Source of the DNA: Idiomarina loihiensis
GTDB taxonomy: Bacteria > Pseudomonadota > Gammaproteobacteria > Enterobacterales > Alteromonadaceae
Assembly (NCBI RefSeq): GCF_024584785.1
Contig: NZ_CP074112.1
Span: 310,001 to 374,000 of the forward strand
Length of the DNA: 64,000 bases
Direction of reading: 5' to 3'
Below the pieces are notes generated by a model that was given only the letters and a program-made list of their open reading frames with translations, had not been told where the DNA came from and ran no database searches. A program made the position numbers and the translations under genes. Below, piece after piece: positions 1-8,031 of the stretch; position 1 is the first letter of the stretch, and each line of letters starts with the position of its first letter.

Positions 1-73
1 CATTGTGATTAATGACGTCAAAGATCTAAAGCGTGAGTTATTCGAAGTAACACAACAACTGTTAATTCAGTAA
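1..73 (+). CDS. C-terminal end of an upstream ICE protein (partial)
   Basis: An open frame enters from the left edge (frame of base 2) and ends with TAA at 71-73, giving 23 residues that end LLIQ. It lies just upstream of the RadC-like gene in the same direction. The fragment is too short to assign to a family. Its position suggests a conserved ICE backbone gene. Confidence 0.5.
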   Translation, partial: IVINDVKDLKRELFEVTQQLLIQ

Positions 74-90
74 CCACATCAATTTTACCA

Positions 91-121
91 CCCTGCGGGG
101 ACGATTCCGTCTCCGTCAGGG
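91..121 (+). promoter_or_regulatory. Nested hairpin in leader of the RadC-like gene
   Basis: CCCTG (91-95) pairs with CAGGG (117-121) around an inner GGGACG/CGTCTCC stem. It is followed by a T-run (140-146) that merges into the GGAG ribosome binding site of the gene starting at 157. The same TTTTACCACC string precedes this hairpin (83-92) and lies inside the next intergenic hairpin (1041-1050). It could be a leader structure or a terminator of the upstream gene. Confidence 0.4.
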
Positions 122-156
122 CATGGGTTCGTCTCCGCTTTTTTTTGGAGACTCCT

Positions 157-654
157 ATGAAAAACAGAAAGTTCTTAGCTGGCGAAGAAGCCGGTACTTA
201 CATCGTTCCTGAGCAAGTGACTGAAGCGGATATTTTAGATATGGCGCTTAAGCTTGCCCGTGGTCGATTGAGTAAAGGTCGAAAAATTGAACAGCCATCG
301 TCGGCGTTCTCATACCTGCAAACACTGATGCACGAGTATGAGCACGAGGTTTTTGGTGTGCTGTTTCTTGATACAAAGCATCGCGTCATTCGATTTGAAG
401 AGCTGTTCAAAGGCACTTTAGATGCGGCGAGCGTGTATCCAAGGGAAGTAACAAAGCGTGCGCTAGAGCTTAATGCGGCAGCAGTGATACTGGTTCATAA
501 CCATCCATCGGGTGACCCTGACCCCAGTGAAGCTGATAAACGCATCACTCATCGACTCCGTGACGCCTTGTCACTTGTTGATATTCGAACGCTTGACCAT
601 GTTGTGGTCGCATCCGAGGGCTGCGTTTCGCTTGCCGAACGCGGTTATCTTTAA
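157..654 (+). CDS. radC: RadC-family JAB/MPN domain protein of the ICE backbone
   Basis: This is a 165-residue protein with a RadC (JAMM/MPN+) domain over the C-terminal two-thirds. The metal-site motif HxHx7SxxD is complete: H114, H116, S124 and D127. The helix-hairpin-helix region of chromosomal RadC is missing, as is usual for mobile-element versions. RadC-like proteins of ICEs and prophages have no settled biochemical role. The ATG at 157 is chosen because GGAG sits six bases upstream; an in-frame TTG at 145 has no such site. The stop overlaps the next start in TAATG, so the two are probably co-translated. Confidence 0.88.
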   Translation: MKNRKFLAGEEAGTYIVPEQVTEADILDMALKLARGRLSKGRKIEQPSSAFSYLQTLMHEYEHEVFGVLFLDTKHRVIRFEELFKGTLDAASVYPREVTKRALELNAAAVILVHNHPSGDPDPSEADKRITHRLRDALSLVDIRTLDHVVVASEGCVSLAERGYL

Positions 655-995
655 TGAATGGGCGCATTGCCCATTCTCCTACATCACAAAAGCAGTCCCA
701 TCAACACACGTCATCACAGCTCGAATTTCTATTTGAGTTTGATGATGCCCCAGTCACTTGGTCTGACACGGAAATCTGGCAGTTACGCGAAGGCATTCTA
801 TTGGATGCGATCCGAGTATTGCTGGACGGTCGTGTCAGCACTCGGTTGCGCAAGGATGTGTTGTCGTGGATTCAAAATGACGAATTAGCGCCATTTTGCT
901 TTCGTGTTTGCGCAATGGCTGCGGTTGTCGATCCTGATGTGCTTCGTGATTCCATCATGTGGCTATTAAGACGACATGGTATCCAGCTTGACTAA
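654..995 (+). CDS. Conserved ICE hypothetical protein, coupled to RadC-like gene
   Basis: This is a 113-residue protein of unknown function whose ATG shares one base with the RadC-like stop codon (TAATG), a translational coupling arrangement. The sequence looks soluble and largely helical, with no membrane segment and no recognisable catalytic motif. Four cysteine-poor, arginine-rich stretches in the C-terminal half (for example DVLRDSIMWLLRRHG) suggest a compact helical fold. Its place between the RadC-like gene and the primase matches a conserved SXT/R391 backbone gene. Confidence 0.72.
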   Translation: MNGRIAHSPTSQKQSHQHTSSQLEFLFEFDDAPVTWSDTEIWQLREGILLDAIRVLLDGRVSTRLRKDVLSWIQNDELAPFCFRVCAMAAVVDPDVLRDSIMWLLRRHGIQLD

Positions 996-999
996 CGTT

Positions 1000-1070
1000 C
1001 CTGCATTAACCAAACGGCTCAATGCAGGACCCAAGCTGACTTTTACCACCAGTGGTAGGAGTCGGCTTTT
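1000..1070 (+). terminator. Two consecutive hairpins before the primase gene
   Basis: CCTGCATT (1000-1007) pairs with AATGCAGG (1021-1028). A second stem, AGCTGACT (1034-1041) with AGTCGGCT (1060-1067), encloses an inner TACCAC/GTGGTA stem and is followed by TTTT. The second resembles a weak intrinsic terminator. It lies 17 bases before the primase start region. Confidence 0.45.
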
Positions 1071-1086
1071 AACTTAAGGAGGTTAT

Positions 1087-2154
1087 ATGGCGTTACCTTT
1101 ACAAATTGACACAGTAAGGCCATATCTCAATGGCCAATGGCTTCAAGTCTTGGCGGCATTGGTGCCAGAACTTGATGCCGCTATTGCTCGAAAAGGCCGT
1201 CATGTGGCTTGCCCTGTTCATGGCGGTCGTGATGGCTTTAGGCTGTTCAAAGATGCTGAATATACCGGTGGTGGCGTTTGTAATACCTGCGGTATCTTTC
1301 ATGATGGCTTTGAACTGTTGTCTTGGATTAATGGATGGAACTTTGCTCAGTCTATTGAAGCAATCGGCCAAGTTCTAGGTATTCAACCCGGACAAGTACC
1401 AACTCGGGCAGTACCGAGTAACGCGGTTGACTGGAAGACTAAAAAGCAGGACGAGGACAAAGCGATTATCCATCGCTTGAATCAAACCTGGGGAGAAACG
1501 TTATCCCTTGTAGATACTCGTGCGCAACCGGTTTGGAACTACTTGCATCGTCGTGGCATTGTTGCGCGGCTTCGTCCTGAATGGGATTCGGTGCTGAGGT
1601 TTCATCCTAACTTGCCTTACCATGATGAAGATGGCCTGTTTATCGATAGCTACCCAGCGCTGCTAGGTAAAATCGTTACTCGACAAGGGCGTTCGGCTAC
1701 GTTTCATCGGATCTACCTAAGTGAAGATGGATTCAAAGCGCCGGTTGAAAAGCCTAAAAAGATGATGCCGATACCCAGTGACAGAACAATCACTGGTGGT
1801 GCCATTCCTATAGGTGAGCCTGGTGAGGTATTAGGTGTGTCTGAAGGTATCGAAACAGCTTTAGCGGTTACCAGAGCTACGGGGCAAACATGTTGGTCGG
1901 TTGTGAACGCAACCCTACTGGCTAGGTTTGAACCGCCAAGTAATGTGAAAATGCTGTACATCTGGGCAGATCACGATCTCTCTGAGACCGGCCTGAATGC
2001 AGCGAATGAACTCAAGAAAAAAGCCTGGCAAAAAGGCATTCTGACACAAGTCCTGATCCCCCCGATACCAACGTCACTCGGCGTGAAAAGTTGGGATTGG
2101 AATGATGTGCTGAATGTTTACGGTGCCATGGGCTTTCCGAAAGTTCATATCTGA
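1087..2154 (+). CDS. P4-type primase: zinc-binding plus Toprim domains
   Basis: The 355-residue protein has an N-terminal zinc-finger of the P4-primase type (C42, H45, C65, C68: CPVH...CNTC). A linker follows, then a C-terminal Toprim domain with the acidic SEGIE motif (252-256) and DHD (295-297), the metal-binding residues used for primer synthesis. No helicase domain is present. The closing WDWNDVL segment is typical of phage and plasmid Toprim primases. AAGGAGG lies just upstream of the ATG at 1087. It probably primes replication of the excised or transferred ICE; that role is inferred from family and context. Confidence 0.82.
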   Translation: MALPLQIDTVRPYLNGQWLQVLAALVPELDAAIARKGRHVACPVHGGRDGFRLFKDAEYTGGGVCNTCGIFHDGFELLSWINGWNFAQSIEAIGQVLGIQPGQVPTRAVPSNAVDWKTKKQDEDKAIIHRLNQTWGETLSLVDTRAQPVWNYLHRRGIVARLRPEWDSVLRFHPNLPYHDEDGLFIDSYPALLGKIVTRQGRSATFHRIYLSEDGFKAPVEKPKKMMPIPSDRTITGGAIPIGEPGEVLGVSEGIETALAVTRATGQTCWSVVNATLLARFEPPSNVKMLYIWADHDLSETGLNAANELKKKAWQKGILTQVLIPPIPTSLGVKSWDWNDVLNVYGAMGFPKVHI

Positions 2155-2157
2155 TCC

Positions 2158-2180
2158 AAGGGGCTTCGGTCCCTTTTTTT
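2158..2180 (+). terminator. Rho-independent terminator after the primase gene
   Basis: AAGGG (2158-2162) pairs with CCCTT (2171-2175) around a C(TTCG)G tetraloop and is followed by an uninterrupted T-run. It starts four bases after the primase stop codon. Confidence 0.85.
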
Positions 2181-2243
2181 GCGCCTTGCATATTTGAAAA
2201 AACATGGAGAATGAAAAATAGATAACCAATAGGAGAAACAAAC

Positions 2244-2951
2244 ATGATGGTATTAACCCTGTTAACAAAGCAGATTGATGGTGAGTTTACGGTTTACTGG
2301 AAGACCGGCCTTCGAAGAGGAGGTGAACTAAAGGTCGATTTAGGTGAGCAATACGACAAGCTAGCTGAGCAGCAAAAGCCAATTGCAGCTGAGCTCTATG
2401 CGATTCATCACCTACTGTCAGTGAAAGAGGTGATGGGGAGTAACCGAAGCGGTAATGGGCTTCAAATCCGGGTCAGTAAAGGAGCTATCAAAAAGTTACA
2501 GAAACAACGCTCAACTCAGCATTCACTTTACAGCCTGACTAGGTTTTTACTCACTCGATACCAGGAAGCACAGATCTCGGTAGAGAAGCAGGACGATTGG
2601 CTCTCACATTCCTTCGAAGAATACAGCGTCGATAATGCTACAGTGAGAGAAATCGATGAGGTCATCAACGTTCCGAACATTGGACCTGTCGTGGTGACTC
2701 GTCATGCACTGGAACGGTTTGTGGAACGGCTTTCTAATGGAGAGCCCAAGCATCCTTGGAAGGCTTTGTGCACAAAGCTACTTTGCTCGGGGCTAACTAA
2801 AGCCCTGTTACCAGAAAGCGTCGCAATCCAAAAAGCCAAAAAATATGCACAAGAGGCCGAGTTCTGGCAGCATCTTGGTAGCAAAATGCACTTTGTTATG
2901 ATTCCGAGTGACTCAATGAAGACGTTGGTTACGGTTTTTGCAGTAAAGTGA
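2244..2951 (+). CDS. Conserved ICE hypothetical protein next to hotspot 3
   Basis: I do not recognise the family of this 235-residue soluble protein. AGGAG at 2231-2235 supports the ATG at 2244; the adjacent ATG at 2247 is equally possible. The C-terminal 90 residues contain TRHALERFVERL followed by a strand-rich end, a shape reminiscent of small nuclease or toxin-like domains that open with an RHxxxR helix. That resemblance is only suggestive. It is the last backbone gene before the variable region, the position of the hypothetical protein upstream of hotspot 3 in SXT/R391 elements. Confidence 0.7.
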   Translation: MMVLTLLTKQIDGEFTVYWKTGLRRGGELKVDLGEQYDKLAEQQKPIAAELYAIHHLLSVKEVMGSNRSGNGLQIRVSKGAIKKLQKQRSTQHSLYSLTRFLLTRYQEAQISVEKQDDWLSHSFEEYSVDNATVREIDEVINVPNIGPVVVTRHALERFVERLSNGEPKHPWKALCTKLLCSGLTKALLPESVAIQKAKKYAQEAEFWQHLGSKMHFVMIPSDSMKTLVTVFAVK

Positions 2952-3119
2952 GTTAATGTAGTATTCGCATTTATGAATATTACTTATGTGAAAATTGCAG
3001 TCAATTCCATTTGCAAACCTTAATGGCCGCTTTAAAATCCAAAGCGGTCAATACTCCCTGCCAATGTTAAATGAGTTAACTCTTTTTCACCTGCTCAATC
3101 ATCTTAGCTGAATATGCTA
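2952..3119. other. Left border of variable hotspot 3
   Basis: No gene is seen here. An imperfect hairpin (3025-3033 with 3041-3049, one G-T pair) has no T-run. The string CAAAGCGGTC at 3040-3049 recurs at 10158-10167, on the far side of the cargo genes. Confidence 0.4.
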
Positions 3120-4268
3120 TTAAAGCGTATTTTGTTGCGACAATACTGTTTGATTCCGCCCTTTGTTCTTTGCCTCATAAAGCGCGCTATCTGCTTGATG
3201 GATAAACATTTCCATAACTATTTCGATAGTATTGGCACTCCTTTTATTTACCGGCAAGGCTGATATCCCTAAACTTATCGTCCATTTTACAATTTCTCCT
3301 GCATCACTAGTCACGTATACATCCTCGACGTGCTTTCGAATCCTCTCTGCAAGATTTTTCGCATCAGTTATATTGGTATCAGGTAAGATAATTGCGAACT
3401 CTTCTCCTCCAAGCCTAGCAACAAGGTCAGTAGCTCTTGACTGGTTTACACATAAATCTGCAAGCGCGCAAATAACGCGATCTCCTGTAGGGTGACCAAA
3501 AGTATCATTGATGCGTTTAAAATGGTCTATATCGAGTAAGATTAGAGCGCATTCAACGCTCGAGCGAGCACTCCGAGTTGTCTCTGATTTAAGTTGGTTA
3601 TCAAAGTGACGCCGGTTTGCAACACCAGTTAACGGATCTGTTTGGGAGGACTTCTCTAAAGCGAGTTGAAGGTTGTAACGATGATAATAACTCCATGAAA
3701 AAACAAGCATAATTAATAAAGCTGAAACGCTCGATTGCACTGAGATCTGGAAATAAACGTTTTGTATCAGCTCATCTAGCACGCCATGGTTTTCGGATAG
3801 AACAACAAAGGAAAAAGCAACAGTAAGAAATAAAATCTGAATGTAGATTGAGAAGCCGATGAGAACAAAAAAGATAAAAAAGGGATAGAGTGCAACATTA
3901 CTCACTGTTGTCACTAATTCTTCGCCAGAATGCTCTATTATTTTTATGCCGAGATACGCAGAAAAAACTAGGGTTATTAAAATTGTTGCCGTAGATAATT
4001 TCAAACTGCTTGATTTTAAGATAATCCAAGCAGGTATCACTAATAGAAGAAAGTAAAGTCTCAGCTGAAACAACTCACTTCTTATTTCAGGATGTGATTT
4101 GTAGTCAAAAATACCTTCGGCAAGCCCCAAAGGAATGAGTGTCAGTAAAATCGCAGCTGTATATAACCGATAGTCGTTAAATTTTTTGTTTAAATAATCA
4201 CTACTAAGTTCAAGCTTGCTCAACTGTATTATGGCGGTCAAAGTACTCTCATTTTTATGAAACATCAT
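3120..4268 (-). CDS. Membrane-bound GGDEF diguanylate cyclase (ICE cargo)
   Basis: The 382-residue protein has five to six hydrophobic segments in its first ~200 residues, followed by a GGDEF domain. The active-site signature is GGEEF (287-291). The inhibitory site RxxD (RATD, 278-281) lies exactly five residues upstream, so both catalysis and product feedback look intact. It should make cyclic di-GMP from two GTP at the inner membrane. Diguanylate cyclases named DgcK and DgcL are already known from SXT/R391 elements; I cannot tell whether this is one of them. The gene runs opposite to the tra operon and lies downstream of the efflux genes after a 244-base gap. Confidence 0.9.
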   Translation of the reverse strand: MMFHKNESTLTAIIQLSKLELSSDYLNKKFNDYRLYTAAILLTLIPLGLAEGIFDYKSHPEIRSELFQLRLYFLLLVIPAWIILKSSSLKLSTATILITLVFSAYLGIKIIEHSGEELVTTVSNVALYPFFIFFVLIGFSIYIQILFLTVAFSFVVLSENHGVLDELIQNVYFQISVQSSVSALLIMLVFSWSYYHRYNLQLALEKSSQTDPLTGVANRRHFDNQLKSETTRSARSSVECALILLDIDHFKRINDTFGHPTGDRVICALADLCVNQSRATDLVARLGGEEFAIILPDTNITDAKNLAERIRKHVEDVYVTSDAGEIVKWTISLGISALPVNKRSANTIEIVMEMFIHQADSALYEAKNKGRNQTVLSQQNTL

Positions 4269-4384
4269 TTATATCCATACTTCAGTGAGGGGGGCGTTCG
4301 TGATAAGTGTGTTCATTTTGATTTAACAGATTTTACTAGCCTGTGCTAACAGTTTAGCCTATATAGTTGAGATAGGTATGGGGA

Positions 4385-4416
4385 TGTGCCTGAATTTGGC
4401 TGTGCCTGAATTTGGC
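4385..4416 (+). repeat. Tandem duplication of a 16-base unit
   Basis: TGTGCCTGAATTTGGC occurs twice back to back (4385-4400, 4401-4416) in the gap between the efflux operon and the diguanylate cyclase gene. It could be a duplicated protein-binding site or a slippage product. Confidence 0.85.
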
Positions 4417-4424
4417 GAGGAGTG

Positions 4425-4453
4425 AAGTTACCCATTATTAGTATGGGTAACTT
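4425..4453 (+). repeat. Perfect 11-base inverted repeat upstream of the cyclase gene
   Basis: AAGTTACCCAT (4425-4435) and ATGGGTAACTT (4443-4453) are exact reverse complements around a seven-base loop. No T-run follows on either strand, so it is not a standard terminator. It lies about 160 bases upstream of the diguanylate cyclase start and just after the end of the efflux operon. Confidence 0.8.
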
Positions 4454-4512
4454 ACTAAGTAACTATAGCCAGCGACAGGTCTGACTACCAGAAAGCTCAT
4501 GTTTCGACACCA

Positions 4513-4989
4513 TTACGTAAAGGGGAGCTGTTTTCCTTCTCCTACTTGGGTAATCCCCAATGATGCCAAAAATCCAAATAGTAACGAACAAACCAGCAGT
4601 GACAAGGTAAACCAAAACATAACAACCTTTCTGCTAGCCCCCATGGCAATTGCGAATGCTCCAGCGGCATGGATACCAATCAAAAATGGCCCCAAAAAAG
4701 CCAAGCCTGGAACACCAAATTTTTCCATAATTACATGTTTACGATCCATTATGTCGGGGGCAGCTTGCTCAGTTTCGGGTTTATTTCGCCAACGCTTCAT
4801 AAATAACTTAACTTTTTCACTGGCATAAATTATGGGTAACAGCGAAAGCAAATTTCCGAAAAAGCCTGCAAGTGCAGACGGAAACCATGGTAACCCAGCA
4901 ATAACACCCAATGGGACGGCAATCCAAACTTCGAGCACCGGAATTGCCGCCCCCACAAAGACACTGATATAGAGTAATAAGTCATTCAT
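4513..4989 (-). CDS. Small multidrug-export-like membrane protein
   Basis: This 158-residue hydrophobic protein, with about four membrane segments, fits the 'small multi-drug export protein' family (Pfam Sm_multidrug_ex, COG2426). Family features visible are the N-terminal PVLEVWIAVPLG segment and the central PGLAFLGPFLIGIHAAGAF segment. The family's function is poorly tested despite its name. The ATG directly abuts the RND transporter stop codon, so it is the third gene of the efflux operon and may modify or support the pump. Confidence 0.75.
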   Translation of the reverse strand: MNDLLLYISVFVGAAIPVLEVWIAVPLGVIAGLPWFPSALAGFFGNLLSLLPIIYASEKVKLFMKRWRNKPETEQAAPDIMDRKHVIMEKFGVPGLAFLGPFLIGIHAAGAFAIAMGASRKVVMFWFTLSLLVCSLLFGFLASLGITQVGEGKQLPFT

Positions 4990-7900
4990 TTAGATTGCCC
5001 TTGCTGCTTTTTTTGTGAAGAACAAAACATATAAGCTTGGCACAACGATAAAGGATGCAATGGTGCCTGAAATAAGGCCGCCCATTATCACAACGTTAAA
5101 CGAGCGCCATAGCGGATCATTGGCGATAAGCAAAGGAAGCAGCCCTAAAATAGTGGTTATTTGTGTCAACATAATAGGGCGAAACCGTTGCATTAAAGCT
5201 GATTTGAGTGATTCAAGTTCAGATTTTCCTGCGTCTTTCTCGATATCAATTTGTTCGATAATTAGCATCGCATTCGACACAATAATGCCTATCAGGGCGA
5301 ATATCGCTAAATTCGCCATAAAATCGAAAGGCAGCCTGAAAATGATCAGTGCTAAAAGTAACCCAATGGCACAGAAGGGTATACTTAGTACAATGATCGC
5401 CACCTTACGAAACGAGTTGTACTTGTGGATGAATAAAATGATCATCATAAGTACACAAAGTGGTAGGAAAGCAAAAATAGCTTCTGCGGTGACCTCGCTC
5501 TCCTCAATCTCTCCGCCAAACTCGATTTGCACTTTGCCGGTATTGCGAACCTGCTCCAACGTTTCTGCTATGTTGGAAACCAACTCTTTAGAGGTCATCG
5601 CCGGATTAAGCGCTGTCACCGTCAGAGTTGGCCGCAAGTTTCTTTTCTTCACAATCGACGGATGAAACTCTGTGTCAGCGCGAGCAATTTCTGATAAATA
5701 AACGGTTTTATCAGAAGATTGTGAGAAAATCTGAATATTATTTAACTGCGACAGTGACGCGTTATCTGTTGGCATTGCCAGCATAATAGGCAGCAAGAAC
5801 TCTCCTTCCCGAAGCTCAGATGTACTCTCTCCGAGAGTATTTTTCCTAAGAGCGGAAAAAATGTCTCCTCGTGTGACTCCGGCATAGCTTGCTGCGGCTT
5901 GGTCTACATTTACCACCAAGCTGGGGATAGGTTGTTCCCAGTCCTGCTTGATGTTAATGGTTCCATCTACTTTGCTAAGCGCCTCTTGAATCGTTGCAGC
6001 AGCCTGTAATAAATTACTATGGTTGTTGCCGATGATTCTAATGGCTGCTTCGCCTGGAGGCGTGGAGCCCATGAAAAACGGGTTAATCCCGAGCTTGGCA
6101 TAGGGGAAAACAGGAGGCATCTCAGCCCTAAGTTGGCTTACAAAAGCCGCAACATTGGTTTCTTTACTAAGATTGATAACAAAGTAAGCGGTATGCGGAG
6201 CCGGATCTGGCGGATTCAGGCCTAGGATAAAGCGTGGCCCCCCTTCACTAACATACGCAGTAGCGCCTGTAATCTGCGGAAAACGTTGTTCCTCTGCAAG
6301 CCATCGCGTCATTTCTTGTGCAACTTCAGCTGTGCGGTTTGCAGGCGTACCTGCTGGGAGCTCAAGGGATATTTGCATTTGTGAGCGTTCCGACGGTGGA
6401 AAGAATGCCTCTGGAATAGTCGCAGATAAAAATAACGATAGGATCAGGCTTGCTGTCGCACCTGCTAAAAATGCTTTTGGCCAGCTAATGACTTTGTCCC
6501 AAAAGCGAGACATGATCATCATTAAGCGCGAGAGCTCACTTTGCTCAGAAGTGTTTTTACCTTTTCTTATAGACCACTGCGCCAAAATCGGCACCAGCAT
6601 AATGGCAACAAACCAGGAAATGATCAGCATGACGCCAATAACGATGGTTAGCGTCTGCATATAAATCGCAGTGATATTATCGGTGAACATAGGTGGGGCG
6701 AATGCCAGGATAACCGTTAGGCTAGCAATCAGCATTGGCGTACCCAGTGTCTTTCCGGCGTGTAAGGCTGCTGATTTACCAGACTCACCTTGATTAATAC
6801 GTTTTGAGATATCCTCAACAATCACCATCGGGTTATCAACCAAGATCCCAAGTGCAATGATAAACGAGGCGATACTCACCTCATTAAGCTCAACACCAAG
6901 CACTCGTAAAACGACTAATGTCATAATCCCTGTAATGGGCACGGCTAATCCCACCAGTGAACCAGCGCGTAAACCCAAGGCGATAACAGTGACTACAGTC
7001 ACGACTAGGATCGTCTCCAAAAGAGTTGAAATCATTTTAGATATGACTTGATTAACAACTTCACCTTGGTCGGTGATGATTTTCAATTGAAAGCCAGCAG
7101 GTAAATCATGTTCCCATTTTGCTATTTGTGTACGAAGGCGATCATTGAAATCGACCATATTTACGCCGGGCGTCATATAGCCAGCAAGAACAATCGCCTG
7201 TCCCCCGTTTAAATAGGCGGCGGTATTAAGCGGTTGTGCTGTCGTCCTTATCACATCAGCTAGCGTGTCAAGTGGTAACTGACTGCCATCTTGCAGCACA
7301 ATAGGTATCGCTTTAATATCTTCAATAGAGTTATAGCTCCCTCTGACATAAATACGACTCTCTTGGTCGCTAAAATTCACTCTGGCAATATCATCAAACG
7401 TATTGTTTTTATGTAATTGCAGGTAGATATCATTAGGCTTTATCGAAAATTTCGACGCAGCAAACGGTTTAAGATTGATGTTCACTTGCTCCTCAGTAAC
7501 GCCATGCAAGGTGACTTTATCCATACCTGGGATATCGTAAAGAAAATCCCGCAACTCACTGGCTTTATTTCTAAGTTGTTCAAACGTGTGATTGGGGGCA
7601 CTGAGTGCAACAGTCATTACGGCAACAGCATCATAACTATCGTTAACAAAAGGCCCAGATACACCCTCGGGAAGTGAGTTCTGCACATCCTGCATTTTCG
7701 CTCTGACTCTAAGCCATGATTGCGCGTAGTCTGGTGTTCCGTCCTTAATTTCCAAAGAGATATGGATCTCTCCAGCACGAATAGACGTGGTGATATTTTT
7801 AGTTTCTTCCAGTTCACGCAAAGCACGTTCAACCGGGCGCGCCAATAGCGATTCCGTTTGATAAATATCTAAACCAGGGTGATAAGCGGTAATCACAGTG

Positions 7901-8031
7901 ACATTTATCGGGAGTGTGGGCTCCTCTTGTGACGGGTAATTCGGGTATAACGCCAACCCTATGCTCGTAAGCATAAAAAACAGAAAGAGCACTAAACGGC
8001 TGTTAGCAAGTGAGAAGTTGGTAATGGACAT
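4990..8031 (-). CDS. RND-family efflux transporter, inner-membrane subunit
   Basis: The 1,013-residue protein has the full RND layout: a membrane segment at about 10-28, a large periplasmic loop, helices from 335, a second loop from 545 and a final membrane bundle from about 850. It should export substrates from the periplasm or inner membrane, driven by protons. The charge relay differs from AcrB. The helix-4 pair is D399-N400 (AcrB D407-D408), and the helix-10 lysine is replaced by S919 (VSNAML). The start shares one base with the adaptor stop (TAATG). No outer-membrane channel gene is nearby, so a host TolC-like protein is presumably borrowed. Confidence 0.92.
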   Translation of the reverse strand: MSITNFSLANSRLVLFLFFMLTSIGLALYPNYPSQEEPTLPINVTVITAYHPGLDIYQTESLLARPVERALRELEETKNITTSIRAGEIHISLEIKDGTPDYAQSWLRVRAKMQDVQNSLPEGVSGPFVNDSYDAVAVMTVALSAPNHTFEQLRNKASELRDFLYDIPGMDKVTLHGVTEEQVNINLKPFAASKFSIKPNDIYLQLHKNNTFDDIARVNFSDQESRIYVRGSYNSIEDIKAIPIVLQDGSQLPLDTLADVIRTTAQPLNTAAYLNGGQAIVLAGYMTPGVNMVDFNDRLRTQIAKWEHDLPAGFQLKIITDQGEVVNQVISKMISTLLETILVVTVVTVIALGLRAGSLVGLAVPITGIMTLVVLRVLGVELNEVSIASFIIALGILVDNPMVIVEDISKRINQGESGKSAALHAGKTLGTPMLIASLTVILAFAPPMFTDNITAIYMQTLTIVIGVMLIISWFVAIMLVPILAQWSIRKGKNTSEQSELSRLMMIMSRFWDKVISWPKAFLAGATASLILSLFLSATIPEAFFPPSERSQMQISLELPAGTPANRTAEVAQEMTRWLAEEQRFPQITGATAYVSEGGPRFILGLNPPDPAPHTAYFVINLSKETNVAAFVSQLRAEMPPVFPYAKLGINPFFMGSTPPGEAAIRIIGNNHSNLLQAAATIQEALSKVDGTINIKQDWEQPIPSLVVNVDQAAASYAGVTRGDIFSALRKNTLGESTSELREGEFLLPIMLAMPTDNASLSQLNNIQIFSQSSDKTVYLSEIARADTEFHPSIVKKRNLRPTLTVTALNPAMTSKELVSNIAETLEQVRNTGKVQIEFGGEIEESEVTAEAIFAFLPLCVLMMIILFIHKYNSFRKVAIIVLSIPFCAIGLLLALIIFRLPFDFMANLAIFALIGIIVSNAMLIIEQIDIEKDAGKSELESLKSALMQRFRPIMLTQITTILGLLPLLIANDPLWRSFNVVIMGGLISGTIASFIVVPSLYVLFFTKKAARAI

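Noticed and set aside
145-156. TTG start giving a longer RadC-like protein
   Set aside because: The TTG overlaps the GGAG ribosome binding site of the ATG at 157 and has no site of its own.
4425-4453. Terminator of the efflux operon
   Set aside because: The dyad is perfect but no T-run follows on the minus strand, so it is listed as a repeat only.
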